This document shows, in pieces, positions 8,008 to 19,400 of a DNA stretch of 64,000 nucleotides. Source of the stretch: CAWINY01 sp963837635. GTDB lineage: Bacteria; Acidobacteriota; Terriglobia; Terriglobales; Acidobacteriaceae. Every line of letters begins with the position of its first letter. Position 1 is the first letter of the stretch. The stretch lies in contig CAWINY010000006.1 of NCBI GenBank assembly GCA_963837635.1, positions 186,001 to 250,000 of the forward strand. Direction: 5' to 3'. The notes beneath the pieces were generated by a model. The model was not told the DNA's origin and did not search any database. It saw nothing but the letters and a program-made list of their open reading frames with translations. Both the position numbers and the translations under genes were made by a program.

Positions 8008-10464
8008 CTACGGCTTCTGGACGGCTATGGTTGGTGTTGCAGCCGCCTGCCTTATCTCTACTAACGCGGGCGTCCCGGATGAAGGTACGGGTTGTTCATC
8101 GGCGTTTCGCAAGCCGGCACGGGCAACGGACACAGCCGCTTTACCGTCTGCCTTGGCCAGGAACGTAAGCGTGATTAGCGAACCGCTTCCTGAAGCCCCG
8201 CCTGAATTGGGCGGCCGCATGGCCGTGATTCGCATCGTCCCGGTCGTCGGATCATCGCGTTGGGCTAAGGCCACTACCTGTTCGCCCTGCGCGAGAAACC
8301 CCCCGTTAGAGACATTCGTGACTTGCAACTTTGCGGCATCGTACTGTAATTGGATCGGTACCGACGAAAGCTGCTGAGCGTTGCTGACGACAAGGTCTAC
8401 CGTGAAAGTGTGACCCACCGTGGCAGTCAGTTGCTGCGGATTGAACGAAAGCAGCACCGATGCCGGCCCCGCAGGAAGCTGAGGCACCGCCTGGGCAACC
8501 GCCGCTTGTGTCTGCGTCGCGACTACTCCAGCCGGAGCGAACGGTTGTGTTACTGTCTGCGGCGCCACCGCTGACGACGTCTGCGGCCGTGTCTGCTGCG
8601 TTGCCGTGGATGGAGGGGCGGGAGGGGCAGTTGGCAAACTCGAACCCCCTGCTGGCCGCATTACCTGGGCTGCCGGCGCCGGATCTGCATCTCGCAGTTC
8701 GATAGTGCTTCCCGTGCCGACCTCGACCGGCCTTAAGTTCTCCGGTGACACTTCCGGCGCACGTACGATGTGCGGCGTCATCAGGAATACGATCTCGTTC
8801 TGACGTTTTTCCGTGTGTTGGTCGCTGAAAAGATACTTCAGGATAGGAATATTGCTGAGTCCCGGATAGCCGCTCACAGCTTTGATGTCGCTGTCCTCAA
8901 GCATGCCGCCTAGCAGGTTGACCTCGCCTTCCCTGAGCCGAATCTCGTGCTCAATTCGGCGCTGTCCAATCGTCGGTTGCGAGAGGCCTCCGATATTCAC
9001 GCTGCCCGTCACCGAGGAGATATCCATCGAGACTTTCAGCGTCACCGAGCGGTCGCCATGGATGTACGGAGTGATATCAATGTTTACCCCGACATCGAGA
9101 TACTGGAATTGTGTATTCACCAGGGGACTAACCCCGCTGGCTCCGATTCCCGCTTGGAACGAGCCCGTCGCTACCGGAACACGGTCGCCGATCTTCAGCG
9201 TAGCCTTTTGACCGTCGGCCGCACGAATTTGTGGATTCTGGATAAGCTTGGTGTTGCCGTCACTGAACAGGAAGTTAGCCGTCGCGGAGGGGATGTTGAC
9301 GGCAAACGATGTCCCGTCTACATGGCCGAAGTTGATTTGTCCCGGAGGAGTTCCGGACGAAGCCGTCGAACTGGATGAGTTCGTTGTCGTTGTCGTAACG
9401 ATGTTGGATGTCGGATACACAGTAGCGCTGGTCGGAAGGTTTGTTCCAATGTCCCGTATCCGCTCTCGGGTCACCTGCATGACTGCGACATCCACGACCA
9501 CTTCGGCGCGCTCCTTATCCAAGTCATTGATGATTTTGCTGGCAAGGGCGAGCTGATCCGGAGTGGCGCGCACGATGATCGCCCCCAATTCGGGAACGGG
9601 AGTCACATGGCTCAGTTCCAACATGGTGTGCAACGCAGTCACCACGCTCTGCAACTGGGTCGGTTGGGACAAGTTGGTCAGATAAAAAGTCTTTATGACA
9701 CTCTCTTCCAGGTCCTTGCGCTTTCCCGGCGTGTCGGAAGCTACGAAAATTGCATTGGGTGTTACCACCCGCCAGAAGGCCTTCGATTCCATCGCGATCA
9801 TTCGAAGCGCCTGCGTCAGTGTGACCCCATTGAGTTCGACATGAATTTTTCGTGCGGGATACTCAGGATCAAACAGGACATTGATTCCGGCGAGATTCCC
9901 CACCGTTTCGAAGATCAGCTTGCTGTCTTCCGTCATCTTGAGAACGATGGGCTGATCGGAAATGGGCGCGAGTTCAATGGGTTCTGAAGCAGCCCTTTGT
10001 AGCTTCCGCTGAATAAACGACTGCGGGGCGACGTTTTTGCTCCCCGTCGCGCTCTTGGCAGACTCAATCATGGTTTGAGTCCGCTGGACTTCCTGCGAGG
10101 CCATAAAGCTGCTCGGGTCGGTCGCCGCGGCCTTCTCGAACTCTGCCAACGCTTCTTCCAGTTTGCCGGCATCCCGCAACTGTTGGCCGCGATGTATGTG
10201 CGCGGCGCCCGCCAGGAAACGCATGCGCATCGCCGCTGTCCGGTACTTCAGGTCTTTCGGTTTCTGGCGCCAAGCTTCCTGATAAGCGCTGTAGGCGGCC
10301 TCATAGTCCTGCCGGGCTTCCAGATCCATTCCTTGTTTGTACAGCGCCGACGGGCTCTCTGCTGCCATTGATACAGTCAACAGCAAGAGCGCCAGAATCG
10401 ACGCGGAGAGGCGGCAGAACGGCTTCTGAAAGTAACGTTGGCGGATCCGATTCATCGAATTCAC
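8008..10464 (-). CDS. gspD: GspD/PilQ-type secretin with TPR and cohesin domains
   Basis: Outer-membrane gate of the secretion system. In order: signal peptide (about 1-35), TPR repeats (about 39-135), secretin N-domains (about 165-315), a low-complexity loop in the pore region rich in T and S (about 350-375), the secretin C domain (about 380-575, including VPVATGSF and the PHIVRAPEV end), a Pro/Ala/Thr/Gln linker, and a C-terminal cohesin-like domain (about 675-805) with the pattern NPQQLTATVGHTFTVDLVVSN. It begins with GTG overlapping the previous stop (GTGA); ATG at 10455 is an alternative. Cohesin modules normally bind dockerins or other exported partners. No pilotin gene is evident nearby. 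Confidence 0.92.
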   Translation of the reverse strand: MNSMNRIRQRYFQKPFCRLSASILALLLLTVSMAAESPSALYKQGMDLEARQDYEAAYSAYQEAWRQKPKDLKYRTAAMRMRFLAGAAHIHRGQQLRDAGKLEEALAEFEKAAATDPSSFMASQEVQRTQTMIESAKSATGSKNVAPQSFIQRKLQRAASEPIELAPISDQPIVLKMTEDSKLIFETVGNLAGINVLFDPEYPARKIHVELNGVTLTQALRMIAMESKAFWRVVTPNAIFVASDTPGKRKDLEESVIKTFYLTNLSQPTQLQSVVTALHTMLELSHVTPVPELGAIIVRATPDQLALASKIINDLDKERAEVVVDVAVMQVTRERIRDIGTNLPTSATVYPTSNIVTTTTTNSSSSTASSGTPPGQINFGHVDGTSFAVNIPSATANFLFSDGNTKLIQNPQIRAADGQKATLKIGDRVPVATGSFQAGIGASGVSPLVNTQFQYLDVGVNIDITPYIHGDRSVTLKVSMDISSVTGSVNIGGLSQPTIGQRRIEHEIRLREGEVNLLGGMLEDSDIKAVSGYPGLSNIPILKYLFSDQHTEKRQNEIVFLMTPHIVRAPEVSPENLRPVEVGTGSTIELRDADPAPAAQVMRPAGGSSLPTAPPAPPSTATQQTRPQTSSAVAPQTVTQPFAPAGVVATQTQAAVAQAVPQLPAGPASVLLSFNPQQLTATVGHTFTVDLVVSNAQQLSSVPIQLQYDAAKLQVTNVSNGGFLAQGEQVVALAQRDDPTTGTMRITAMRPPNSGGASGSGSLITLTFLAKADGKAAVSVARAGLRNADEQPVPSSGTPALVEIRQAAATPTIAVQKP

Positions 10465-11393
10465 TGGTCCTGTTGTGGTTTCTGTGCCTGATTCTGTTGT
10501 ATCTGCAACTGGCGGCGCGCCTGGAATAGATCCTGTAATACCTGCATCGGGCTTCCGTTTCCCGATGGCTCGGCGGCAGCCGAATCGGGTGAAGGCTGCG
10601 TTGCGCCATCGGGCGCTGATGATTTCGTAGACAATTGCGCTGTCGCCTCAGCGAGTTGTTGGGCGGCATGCGACATATTCTCTTGAAGCTGTGCGTCGGG
10701 CGTAACCTGGACCGCAGGGGACGGCAGCGGGGCAGGGCTGCTAACCGTACTCGCATCGGGGCTTCTGCCGGGATCCGCTGTTGTTGGAGAAGGGTAATCC
10801 GGCGTCGGTCCGGCTTCAACCGGCATAGTTGCGAGAGGATTGCTCGGCGCTCTGCGAATCGCCGTTTGTGTGGTTTGTGCGTGCGCATCGCTGGGCGACT
10901 GGCTCATGAGGACTACTTTCTGCACCGCGGCCGGATCGCCGGGAGGATACAAAATAATGTAGCCAAATTTTCCATCGTCCAGGAGGGACGCAATGACGCT
11001 CCGTGGCGTACCCGACAGGTGGGCAACTACTCTTTCACTGTCGGCTGCGGGCGGTTGATCGATCTCCGCTCCGATCTCCTTGCCAATGGCATTCAATACT
11101 TCACCCAGCGTGGCGTTGCCCGTATCGACGGCTAATACACCGTTACGATAGCTGACTCGCGGCGGTTTTGCCGGAAGTTCCTCAGGGTTCATCGCGGGAA
11201 TAGGGAAAGGATCCAGTTGCACTGTTTCTGGAACGGCGGGCTGGGTTTCTTGCGAGGAGACGGCTATAGGATTCCTTCCCTTATCGGACGCCCGATTGAG
11301 CGCTTTGCCCGCGGGAGCATTTTGAGCCGTTGCGCTGGCCAAGGCCAGCACCAGCACTATGAGCACGGAAGATTTATTAGTGAGGATAACCAT
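10461..11393 (-). CDS. secreted STN-domain-like protein, first gene of the secretion operon
   Basis: The frame is open from 11537, but the ATG at 11393 starts a proper signal peptide (SSVLIVLVLALASATAQ) and is preferred. Residues about 75-160 of that product (YRNGVLAVDTGNATLGEVLN onward) have the STN/secretin-N pattern seen in secretins and FecA-like proteins. The rest is Pro/Ser/Ala-rich with a glutamine-rich end. The stop overlaps the GTG start of the secretin, so the two are translationally coupled. A role as a periplasmic accessory of the secretin is inferred from position and domain. Confidence 0.65.
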   Translation of the reverse strand: MVILTNKSSVLIVLVLALASATAQNAPAGKALNRASDKGRNPIAVSSQETQPAVPETVQLDPFPIPAMNPEELPAKPPRVSYRNGVLAVDTGNATLGEVLNAIGKEIGAEIDQPPAADSERVVAHLSGTPRSVIASLLDDGKFGYIILYPPGDPAAVQKVVLMSQSPSDAHAQTTQTAIRRAPSNPLATMPVEAGPTPDYPSPTTADPGRSPDASTVSSPAPLPSPAVQVTPDAQLQENMSHAAQQLAEATAQLSTKSSAPDGATQPSPDSAAAEPSGNGSPMQVLQDLFQARRQLQIQQNQAQKPQQDQ

Positions 11394-11696
11394 AGCCGTC
11401 TGGATCAAAGCTCTTCTGGTGTCAACTGCCGCGCCGTGCGGCAACTTCCGTCGAGAAGACGCAACATCTGATGTAGATGCTGGTGCCTGCCACTTCGGTG
11501 TAACGCTAAGGCAAGCGTCGCTGCCGCTGGAAAACAAAGTGTCCGAGATTGTCCAAGACCGTTCAGCTCGTTGTCTGGCCTGGGGTATCGTTCTTTATGG
11601 GCCCTGAATCAAACAGAGAGTGCGATAGAGTGCGTCTCCCGGTGGCAGGATCGATCACGCCGGTGCAGCGGGCGCGGAGTTAAAGGAGCAATGGCC
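11394..11696. promoter_or_regulatory. divergent intergenic region of secretion operon and plus-strand unit
   Basis: About 300 bp separate the divergent starts at 11393 (minus) and 11697 (plus), so promoters for the secretion operon and for the plus-strand unit should lie here. I see no clear -35/-10 pair that I would place with confidence. A short GC hairpin (ACTGCCGCGCCGTGCGGCA) lies near 11420. Confidence 0.35.
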
Positions 11697-12317
11697 ATGT
11701 CGGAACCGAGAGCACTATCCAGCCTGCGACTCCCTCGAAGCAGTAGACAGGCCTGGCTGATCGCTATGGCGTCGGTTGTATTACTGATCGTCTGCGTAAC
11801 GCAGGGCTATGCGGAAAAACTGCGGGACTCAGTCAGGAAGCAATCGATATCCATACGCCTTGTTGGACGCGCTGCCCCATTGCCGATTTCAAGTTTCGGA
11901 GCCAATTACGCTTCTTACGTGGCCGTGCTGCAGTCCGGCAATGATAATAAAGATGTGTCGTTTGTGAAGCTCGTCTATCGTTTTATGGACTATGATCGGA
12001 ACCTTCCCGTATTGTTCATGAACTACGACTATGTGCACAAGTTTCGTGCCGTCAGGCAAGCGGACTGCGATGAGCCGGCAGATGCCCTGCTGTACAGTCG
12101 ACATGTAACACCAGTCGGCGGGCTAGTAGATAGCGAATTTAGCTTTGAGTACGCCAAGAATGCCACCAGCGTAGCTATTCCAGCCACTACCGTGCTGCCG
12201 TGTTACACGGTTGCACCGCCAGACTATAAAGGATCCCACTTGATTCTCCAAGATCCTTCTCGTCCCGTCATGGCCGAGAAAGAGTCGGGCCTCACGCCGG
12301 CACCAAAGGTCCCGTAG
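11697..12317 (+). CDS. secreted/anchored protein of unknown function
   Basis: The start at ATG 11697 has GGAG at 11685-11688 with 8-nt spacing; ATG 11691 is too close to it. Residues about 19-38 form one hydrophobic helix (signal peptide or anchor), followed by a beta-rich extracytoplasmic domain of about 160 residues with two cysteines (RQADCDEP and VLPCYTV) that could pair. The family is not recognised. It is transcribed towards the multicopper oxidase genes and away from the secretion operon. Confidence 0.6.
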   Translation: MSEPRALSSLRLPRSSRQAWLIAMASVVLLIVCVTQGYAEKLRDSVRKQSISIRLVGRAAPLPISSFGANYASYVAVLQSGNDNKDVSFVKLVYRFMDYDRNLPVLFMNYDYVHKFRAVRQADCDEPADALLYSRHVTPVGGLVDSEFSFEYAKNATSVAIPATTVLPCYTVAPPDYKGSHLILQDPSRPVMAEKESGLTPAPKVP

Positions 12318-12754
12318 TGGCAGCCATTCACCAGTAGAAGATACAGAGGTATGCTGAGGCACTTCCTGCGCTATCACGGCGAAGTGTTCTGTTCTCCTCC
12401 TATGCGGACTCTTGAAGGACTGCTTACCTCAAAGGTATTATCTATTTGTGCCCCTTCGCTTTCTCTCGGCCCGCCCTGCCAACACCCACCAACACACTTT
12501 GCCGTGTGAGTGGTCACTCTCCCAATAGTAGGAATCTAAGTACCACCTTTTCCCGTCAGAGTCTCACGAGTGGATTCATGCGAGAACGGGGAGCCTCCGC
12601 GTATCGAAATGACCATCCGAAAGGGTCCAAGACTGTCCGAGTGTATACGGCACATTGACCCATCCCGCTACTCACGTTTGGCCACCACGTTGCTTGTTGT
12701 TGTGTGGCGGCACACGGTGTGTGCCCCTAAGGATCCTTTTTGCTGAGAGGTAGT
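12318..12754 (+). promoter_or_regulatory. leader region of the MCO operon with a candidate promoter
   Basis: A 437-bp non-coding stretch. The best sigma70-like match is TTGAAG at 12412-12417 and TATTAT at 12436-12441, with 18-nt spacing, which would give a leader of about 300 nt. A short GC-rich inverted repeat (CACACGGTGTGTG) lies near 12711-12723, just before the ribosome binding site. No metal-operator sequence is recognised. Confidence 0.3.
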
Positions 12755-14770
12755 ATGGTGATCGGGAAGGTATCTCCTATTTGCAGGACAACGCTGTTGC
12801 TCTGCCTTGCGACAGCGATTGCAGCCGCCCAGTCTTTTCGCGTGCAATGTCCAACCAGCACCATAACGCACCCCAATGCCGCCAACAATAACGCGGAGCC
12901 TCAGTACACCGGTCCAACCGCATTTACGACCAACGCGCAGGGGTACGTGACGCCGACCGACAAGACCGTGAATGGCGCCATCAAGTGCCAGCAGGTTTCG
13001 GGCGGTGACGGTTACTCTACTATGGCTGACGGCACGCAGATATTCATGTTCGCCTTTGGACCGCTCTCCGGGCTCGCGGACATTGCGTCCGGCCTGCCAG
13101 GCACGGAGTTCCCGAAAGACTTTAACACCCCCTACCCGGGCACGCTGGTGCGCGGCGACCCCGCTACTACCGATGGAGCGATGAACGGCGCCGTACCGGG
13201 GGTCGCCGGTGCGAATGCTGCATTTACGTGGAACGGCGCCGTGGGCCTTGCCCCCGAAGTGCTGCAAACCGCGAATATCTCCGACCTCGTCGAGGGTGCG
13301 CTTACCGCCCCCGCTAAAACCCCCAGCTGCACAACCCATAGCGCTACGACGGTGACGGCATTCACATTCGAGCCGGTGGGTATTCCCGTGGGGTCGCAGG
13401 TGATTATCGCCAGTTCTCCAACAACCATGACCCCGATTCCGGCGGGCTATCAGGGTACCTTCACGGTCACCTGCGTGGACAGCAGCGCTGTCGCTCCGAG
13501 CGGCTTCAGCCAGTATGCCTTCCAGTACACCGACCCGACCAAAAATCTGGCCGTGCAAAGCCTCCTACAGGGCGTGACCGCGTCGACCCCTCCGCAATTA
13601 GACGGTCATGTCGACCCCCGCCCCATCATGGATGTCGGAGTAATGAACGGCAACATCCCGGCGCCGCTGATAGCGATCGATGAGGATGACGAGTTCTTCC
13701 TCACCCTCACCAACGTCGGCATGATCATGCGCCCCGACCTGTTCGAGCAGCACACCATCCACTTCCACGGCTATCCCAACGCTTCTTCGTTCTATGACGG
13801 CGTGCCCGATGCCTCGGTGGCAATCAACATCGGCGGCAGCTTCACCTACTACTACCTCGCCCCGGATGCCGGCACTTACTTCTGGCACTGCCACATCACC
13901 CCTCCCGAGCACTTGCAGATGGGCATGGTCGGGCAGCTCTATGTGCGCCCGCGGCAGGATCGAGTTGCCGAGCGGCACTTCCCTCTATACGGGACTCCGG
14001 GAACAGCAGGGAGACCTGCGCACGGCTTGCAATCCCGCCGCCGATATCCTGTGCAGCACCGACTTGCCCCTGACAGAAACGGGCGCCACGCAAGGCACCG
14101 ATTTGCTGGGTAATCCCCACAAGTACGTCTACAACGACGGCGATGGCTCCACGGCTTACGACGTCGAGTACCCCATCCAGATGCACGGCTTTGACCCCAA
14201 CTTCCACTTTGTCGGCATGACGTTCAACCCGGAAATGTTTGTGGACATGAAGGACAAGTACTTCCTGCTGAACGGACGGAGCTATCCCGACACGGTTACC
14301 CCCGGCCCTCAGGCCACGGTAGTCGACCGACGGCCAGATGCACTACTCGCAGCCGCTGCCGGCCATCATCAACATTCCGGCTGGCGGGAAGGCGTCTGCT
14401 GCGCCTGGTCAACCTGTCGGTCGCCGAATATTTCACGCTTGGCGTACCCTGGGAGTTCCGATGAAGGTGGTGGGATGGAACGCCAAGCTCCTGCGGGATC
14501 AGGCGGGAAACAACACGGAATACTACACCAACTCGATCACGCTGGGTGGCGGCGAGTCCAATCGACGTGATTCTGGATGCAAGCGATGCCGGGTGCGGAT
14601 CCACGGGGTGCGCGGCAAAGATGTATCCGGCGGGCAGCGTCTTCTATCTCTACACCCCCAATCTCGACCAGCTGTCGAACGACGCCGAGAATTTCGGCGG
14701 GATGATGACCGAGGTTCACATCTGCAACAGTGTGACTGGCGGCAGCACATTCGGTAACACTTGTAACTAG
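12755..14770 (+). pseudogene. multicopper oxidase 1, domain-1 copper site kept; reading frame broken
   Basis: Starts at ATG 12755 (GAGAGG upstream) with a signal peptide (RTTLLLCLATAIAAAQS). The first frame runs to 14113 and encodes a cupredoxin domain with HTIHFHG (codons 13751-13768) and WHCHITPPEHLQMGM (13883-13927). These give two HxH motifs for the trinuclear centre plus Cys, His and Met ligands of a type 1 copper. Homology then continues through other frames, with single-base shifts near 13955, 14323, 14391, 14440 and 14559, ending at TAG 14768. The last domain has no HxH or Cys where the second copper half-site should be (VFYLYTPNLDQL). This is either a decayed gene or a local sequence error. 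The stop abuts the next gene's ribosome binding site. Confidence 0.75.
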
Positions 14771-14780
14771 GAGCACGGCG

Positions 14781-16449
14781 ATGAGAGACATGACGATGAA
14801 AGAAGCGATCTCGATGACAAGACTGGTTCCCGTGGTGATCGCGGTGGCACTGTTGCTCACGGCTACGGCTTACGCTGCGGCTCCTGGCATCACCGGCCCT
14901 ACCTTCAACCTGACGGCGCAACCCGCTTACCTCAACCAGCCGGACGGAGAGGCGGTTTACTCCTGGGGGTACGGCTGCAACGGTACGCCGAGCGGCTTTG
15001 CCCCGGCGGCTATGCCCAACGCAGATCTGCCAATCGATGCAGGTTCCCGGCCCCACGCTGATCGTCCACGAAGGCGATACGGTCACGGTGAACCTGCTCA
15101 ACGGACTTCCCACCGCGGCCGGCAACACCTCGATTCTGTTTCCTGGCTTTCAGGTGACGGCGACGGGCGGCGTAGCCGGCCTGCTGACGCAGGAGGCGGC
15201 GCCTGGCGGCACAGTGACGTACACGTTTACTGCCTCCGCTCCGGGCACGCACGCCTACTACAGCGGCACGCAAGGCGACCTGCAGGTCGAGATGGGCTTG
15301 TACGGCGCCATTATTGTGCTTCCGACGAGCGTTCCCGGCGAACTGCACAACCGGCTACCATGCCGCGAACCTGGCTGCGGAGAAGCACTGGGGCGAAACG
15401 GATTTCCGGCTGTCGCCGGCCGCCTACGACCACCCCGGAAGCTGCTACGACCGGGAGTACCTGTTCCAGTTCGCCGAGATGGATCCCAGAATTCACAGCA
15501 GCCAGGCGGAGGCGCAGGTCCGGCACGGCGAAAGCGTGCGCGGCTGCGACGGCTACGGAACCGCGGGATGCAGCCTCGACGTACCGACCGAGCCTTACCA
15601 TCCCGCCTACTTCCTGATCAACGGACGCTCGATGCCCGACGACATGGACCCCAACTATGCGGCCGAGTATCCGCACCAGCCCTACAACGGCAATCCGCAC
15701 ATGCATCCGGGCGAGCTGACTGCTGATCCGCATCATCGGCCAGGGCCGGTGGCAACATCCGTTCCACGAGCACGCCAACCACGTGCGCATCCTGGCGCGC
15801 GACGGGAACCTGATCCTAGCAGCTCCACCACCCCAATTTCGTATAGCACACCGGGTGGCACAGCCGTGGCGGGCCGCCGCTGGCCGGCATTCTGATGTTC
15901 AACACCGACACGACTCCGGGGCAGGCGTTCGATGGGATTTTCTACTTCACGGGCAGGGGATTGAACTGGGATCCGTACGGTCACCACCCTGGTGATACGA
16001 CCGATCCGCTCGCCTCGCTTCCCTGTACTCCGGATGCCAATGGCTACAACACGGGTGACCCCACGGCGATCAACTACTTCGAGTGGTGCCAGGATCACAA
16101 CAAGCCGGTGCAAGTCAACCCGTTCGGCGATGTGGCGGCGGGCGGCCCGGCCACTCTGCCCGATCCGAACATCCTGACCAATGGCGCCTGGTACGGCGGC
16201 ACGCCCTACCTGGGACCGGATGCGAGCCTACGCGCAACCGCGCCTGCCTGTGCCGGCACGGCCAACGCGGGCTGCACGACTTTGCTGCCCTCCAACACGC
16301 ACGCCAACCCGGCCAACGAGCGCGGCTGGGCCTTTATGTGGCACTCGCACAACGAGCGCGAGATCACCACGAACAACATTTTCCCCGGCGGCATGCTGAT
16401 GATGATGCTGGTTGATTCCCGGGAATTTGTCATTGACGAGTCCCTGTAA
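14781..16449 (+). pseudogene. multicopper oxidase 2, last-domain copper half-site kept; reading frame broken
   Basis: ATG 14781 follows AGGAG by 7 nt and encodes a signal peptide. Coding homology passes through shifts near 15022, 15345, 15720, 15825 and 15873. The first cupredoxin has lost its ligands (TSILFPGF where HxHG is expected; HAYYSGTQGDLQVEMGLYG where an HSH would be). The last domain keeps WQHPFHEHANH (His codons 15756, 15765, 15771, 15780) and FMWHSHNE (16342-16350). The type 1 cysteine of the usual HCH is serine here. The ligand set is thus the complement of the preceding gene's. The N-terminal domain resembles that of the downstream giant protein (PDG, WGYxC, MGLYG motifs). Confidence 0.75.
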
Positions 16450-16480
16450 CGAGGAAGAGGAAGAAGAGGATAAAAGCGCC

Positions 16481-19400
16481 ATGCGACTGAACGACTGCAA
16501 GATCGCCTTGAAGACCGCGGTACTGGGAATAGGTATCCTTCTCCTCGCCGTGGGCTCGTCCTTTGCCCAGCAGACGATCAATCTGACCGCGGCACCAACC
16601 ACTACGACCCTCCCCGACGGCTCAACCTTGCCGATGTGGGGCTATTCTTGCGGCGCGGTCGCCAGTACGACCACCACCGCCACGTGTGCCGCGTTGAATC
16701 CGGCATCCGTATCGACAGTGGTCGGAGCGCCGAACAATTGGTCGCCCGTGGTGATCACCGTTCCCGCGGGACAGGGGTTGACGATCAACCTGACCAATAA
16801 TCTCTCGTTCCAGCCGCCTACGCCGACAGGGGCGCCCGCGAATAATATCCCCACGTCAATCGTGATCGTGGGCCAGGTGGGAGGCGGCCTGGGAAATTTG
16901 GCACAGCGAACCACCTCGCTGCCCCCGGACCACTCTGGCGCACAAGCGAATAACACTTGGTTTATCGCCAACACCGGCGCGCAGGGAACGCCGCCAGTGC
17001 AAGGGCAACGCGTGCGGTCGTTCGCCACGGAGGTGCAGGCGACACCGTCAACGACAACGCAAACGGCCACCGCGTTGACTTGGGCTAACCTCCGCCCGGG
17101 CACCTACCTGCTCGAGTCGGGCACGCATCCTTCTATCCAGGTTCCCATGGGTCTGTACGGAATCCTGGTGGTCACCGCTGCGCCCTCGGGGACTGCGGCC
17201 GGCACCGCTTATCCCGCTGTGGGCACGAATCCCGCGGTGACGTACAAGGCAGAGGTCCCGCTGGAGTTCAGTGAAATCGACCCGGTGCAGAACAAACAGG
17301 TCGACACCGCGGTCCACACAGCGGGCTTCAGTGAGGATGCGACCATGGGGACGTACCTCGGAGGCGCAGTCTCACACATTTACATCGCCAACCCTGGCTC
17401 GGGTTACACCACGGCCCCGACCGTGACCATCAGTGGGGGCGGTGCGCCGCCCGCCACAGTCGCCAAGGCCGTCGCCACAATCGATACCACCCCTGGGAGC
17501 CCAACTCAGGGTCAGGTGATTGCCATCAATGTGACGAACGGGGGCACGGGCTATACCTCCACACCGACCGTCCTGATCTCCGGTGGCGTGGGCGGTAGCG
17601 GTGCTGCCGGCACAGCACAACTGGCGCTGGGCACGAATGCGATGGCCCATTGCGGCGAGGGTACGTCGACTGCGGCCGCAGCCTGTTATCCGCCGGCGGT
17701 GAACTACACACCGTTCTACTACATGATCAACGGCGTGGCCTTCAACAAGACCGCCCCCGGAACATCTCTGTTTGCGGCTGTACCAGGAACGGTGGCCGCC
17801 CCGGTCACTGGCACCGTATTGGTGCGCCTAGTGAACGCCGGCTTGCGCATGCACGTGCCTTCCATCGTCGGATCGCAGACCATGGGCTTTACCGGAGCTG
17901 GAGCGTCTGCTCTGGTTACGGGATTCACCCTGATCGCTGAGGATGGTAACGTCATCCCGGGCGCACCCACCGCTCCCCGCGTGCAGAGCGACGTATTCAT
18001 GGCCGCGAGCAAGACGTTCGATGTAATGATCAACGCGCCGGCCACTGGCGCGCCGGCCATTCCGGTCTACGACCGCGAGTTGAGCTTATCGGGTAATTCC
18101 TCCGAGCGCGATGCCGGGATGCTGGCTTACATCGGCGTCAATGGCGGAGCTCTGCCGAGTGGCGCCCTGGCCGGACAAACGGCTGGCGCGCAAGCCAATC
18201 CCGATAATTACCCCTCCCTGGCTCCGGGACAGACCTTCACAGTAGACGATGTCTCCAAAGGCGTGATCGCCAACGACATTAACGTCTACGGCGTTCAGCT
18301 CTTAAAGCCAGCGGGCGGCGGCACGGTGACCCTCAACGATAATGGCACCTTCACGTATGTGCCCACTACGAACACGACGGCCGCCAACGACTCCTTTACC
18401 TATTGCGCGAACGGTACGGTTACGGGGACGAAATGCTCCTCCGGTCTAACCGCTACGGTGACACTGGGTAAGTCGACGCTTACCGGAAACCCCACCGCGA
18501 TCGCTCAAGCGTACACGGCTAACACGTCCACTTACCTGAAAATTCCCTCCTCGCCTGGCTTACTGAGCGGGAACTCGGACCCGAACAATCTACCCCTAAC
18601 CGTTGTCCCATTCTCGGGCGCCGCAACCGGCGGAACCGTCGTTATAGATAAGGATGGCGGATTCAGCGTGTCCGCAACGGGTGGGGCAACCACCGCCAGC
18701 TTCAGCTACACGGTGCAGAACTCCCAGGGAAGGACGGCCACCGGAACCGCGACCGTCACCTTCCCGAAGCCAAGCAATCTCTCGGTCAAGGTGGTGGACG
18801 CCCAGGCCTATGCAGCCTGCGCAGGAGTAAGTACCTGCATCAGTGGATTGGCTGCCATCACCGACTATCGCTGGATCATTGAGGAAGATAAAACTTTCTA
18901 CAACGATCCCAACTGCACCACGAATTTTGGCCCCGCGGGCCCGGCGCCGGGCTGCCCCAAGCTTGTGGGACCTTCCGGCCAGAGCACAATCCCCACGTTT
19001 GGCGTGAATTTCCATACCAGCCACATGGAATTCGTGGCGCAGGGCTGCACCGGACCGCTGTCGTGCGAATCGGGGCAGACTGTTTTCGACCCGAAAACCG
19101 GCGCGCATGTGTCGGCGGCCTGCGATGTGGGCAATGGCGCTTGCGATACCACAAGAAAGCAATGGACAGCCGTAAATCCCAGCCAAGTCCATCTTGATCC
19201 CACCAAGCGCTACTACATCTCGGTTTTACCGGGCGACGCGGCCAATCCGTTCAACACGGTAAATACTGGTAATGGCTGCACACCGACGGCAACAACATCA
19301 TGTCCTAGCACCGGCCACGCCATGACCGGAGCTCCAGTCCCCGCGGCCTGCAACATCTATACGGCGGGGTGCACATCTACCAGCACCGCTGCCTTCGCGC

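Noticed and set aside
13945..15880. Programmed ribosomal frameshifting in the MCO genes
   Set aside because: About ten shifts without slippery heptamers or following pseudoknots are not compatible with programmed frameshifting.
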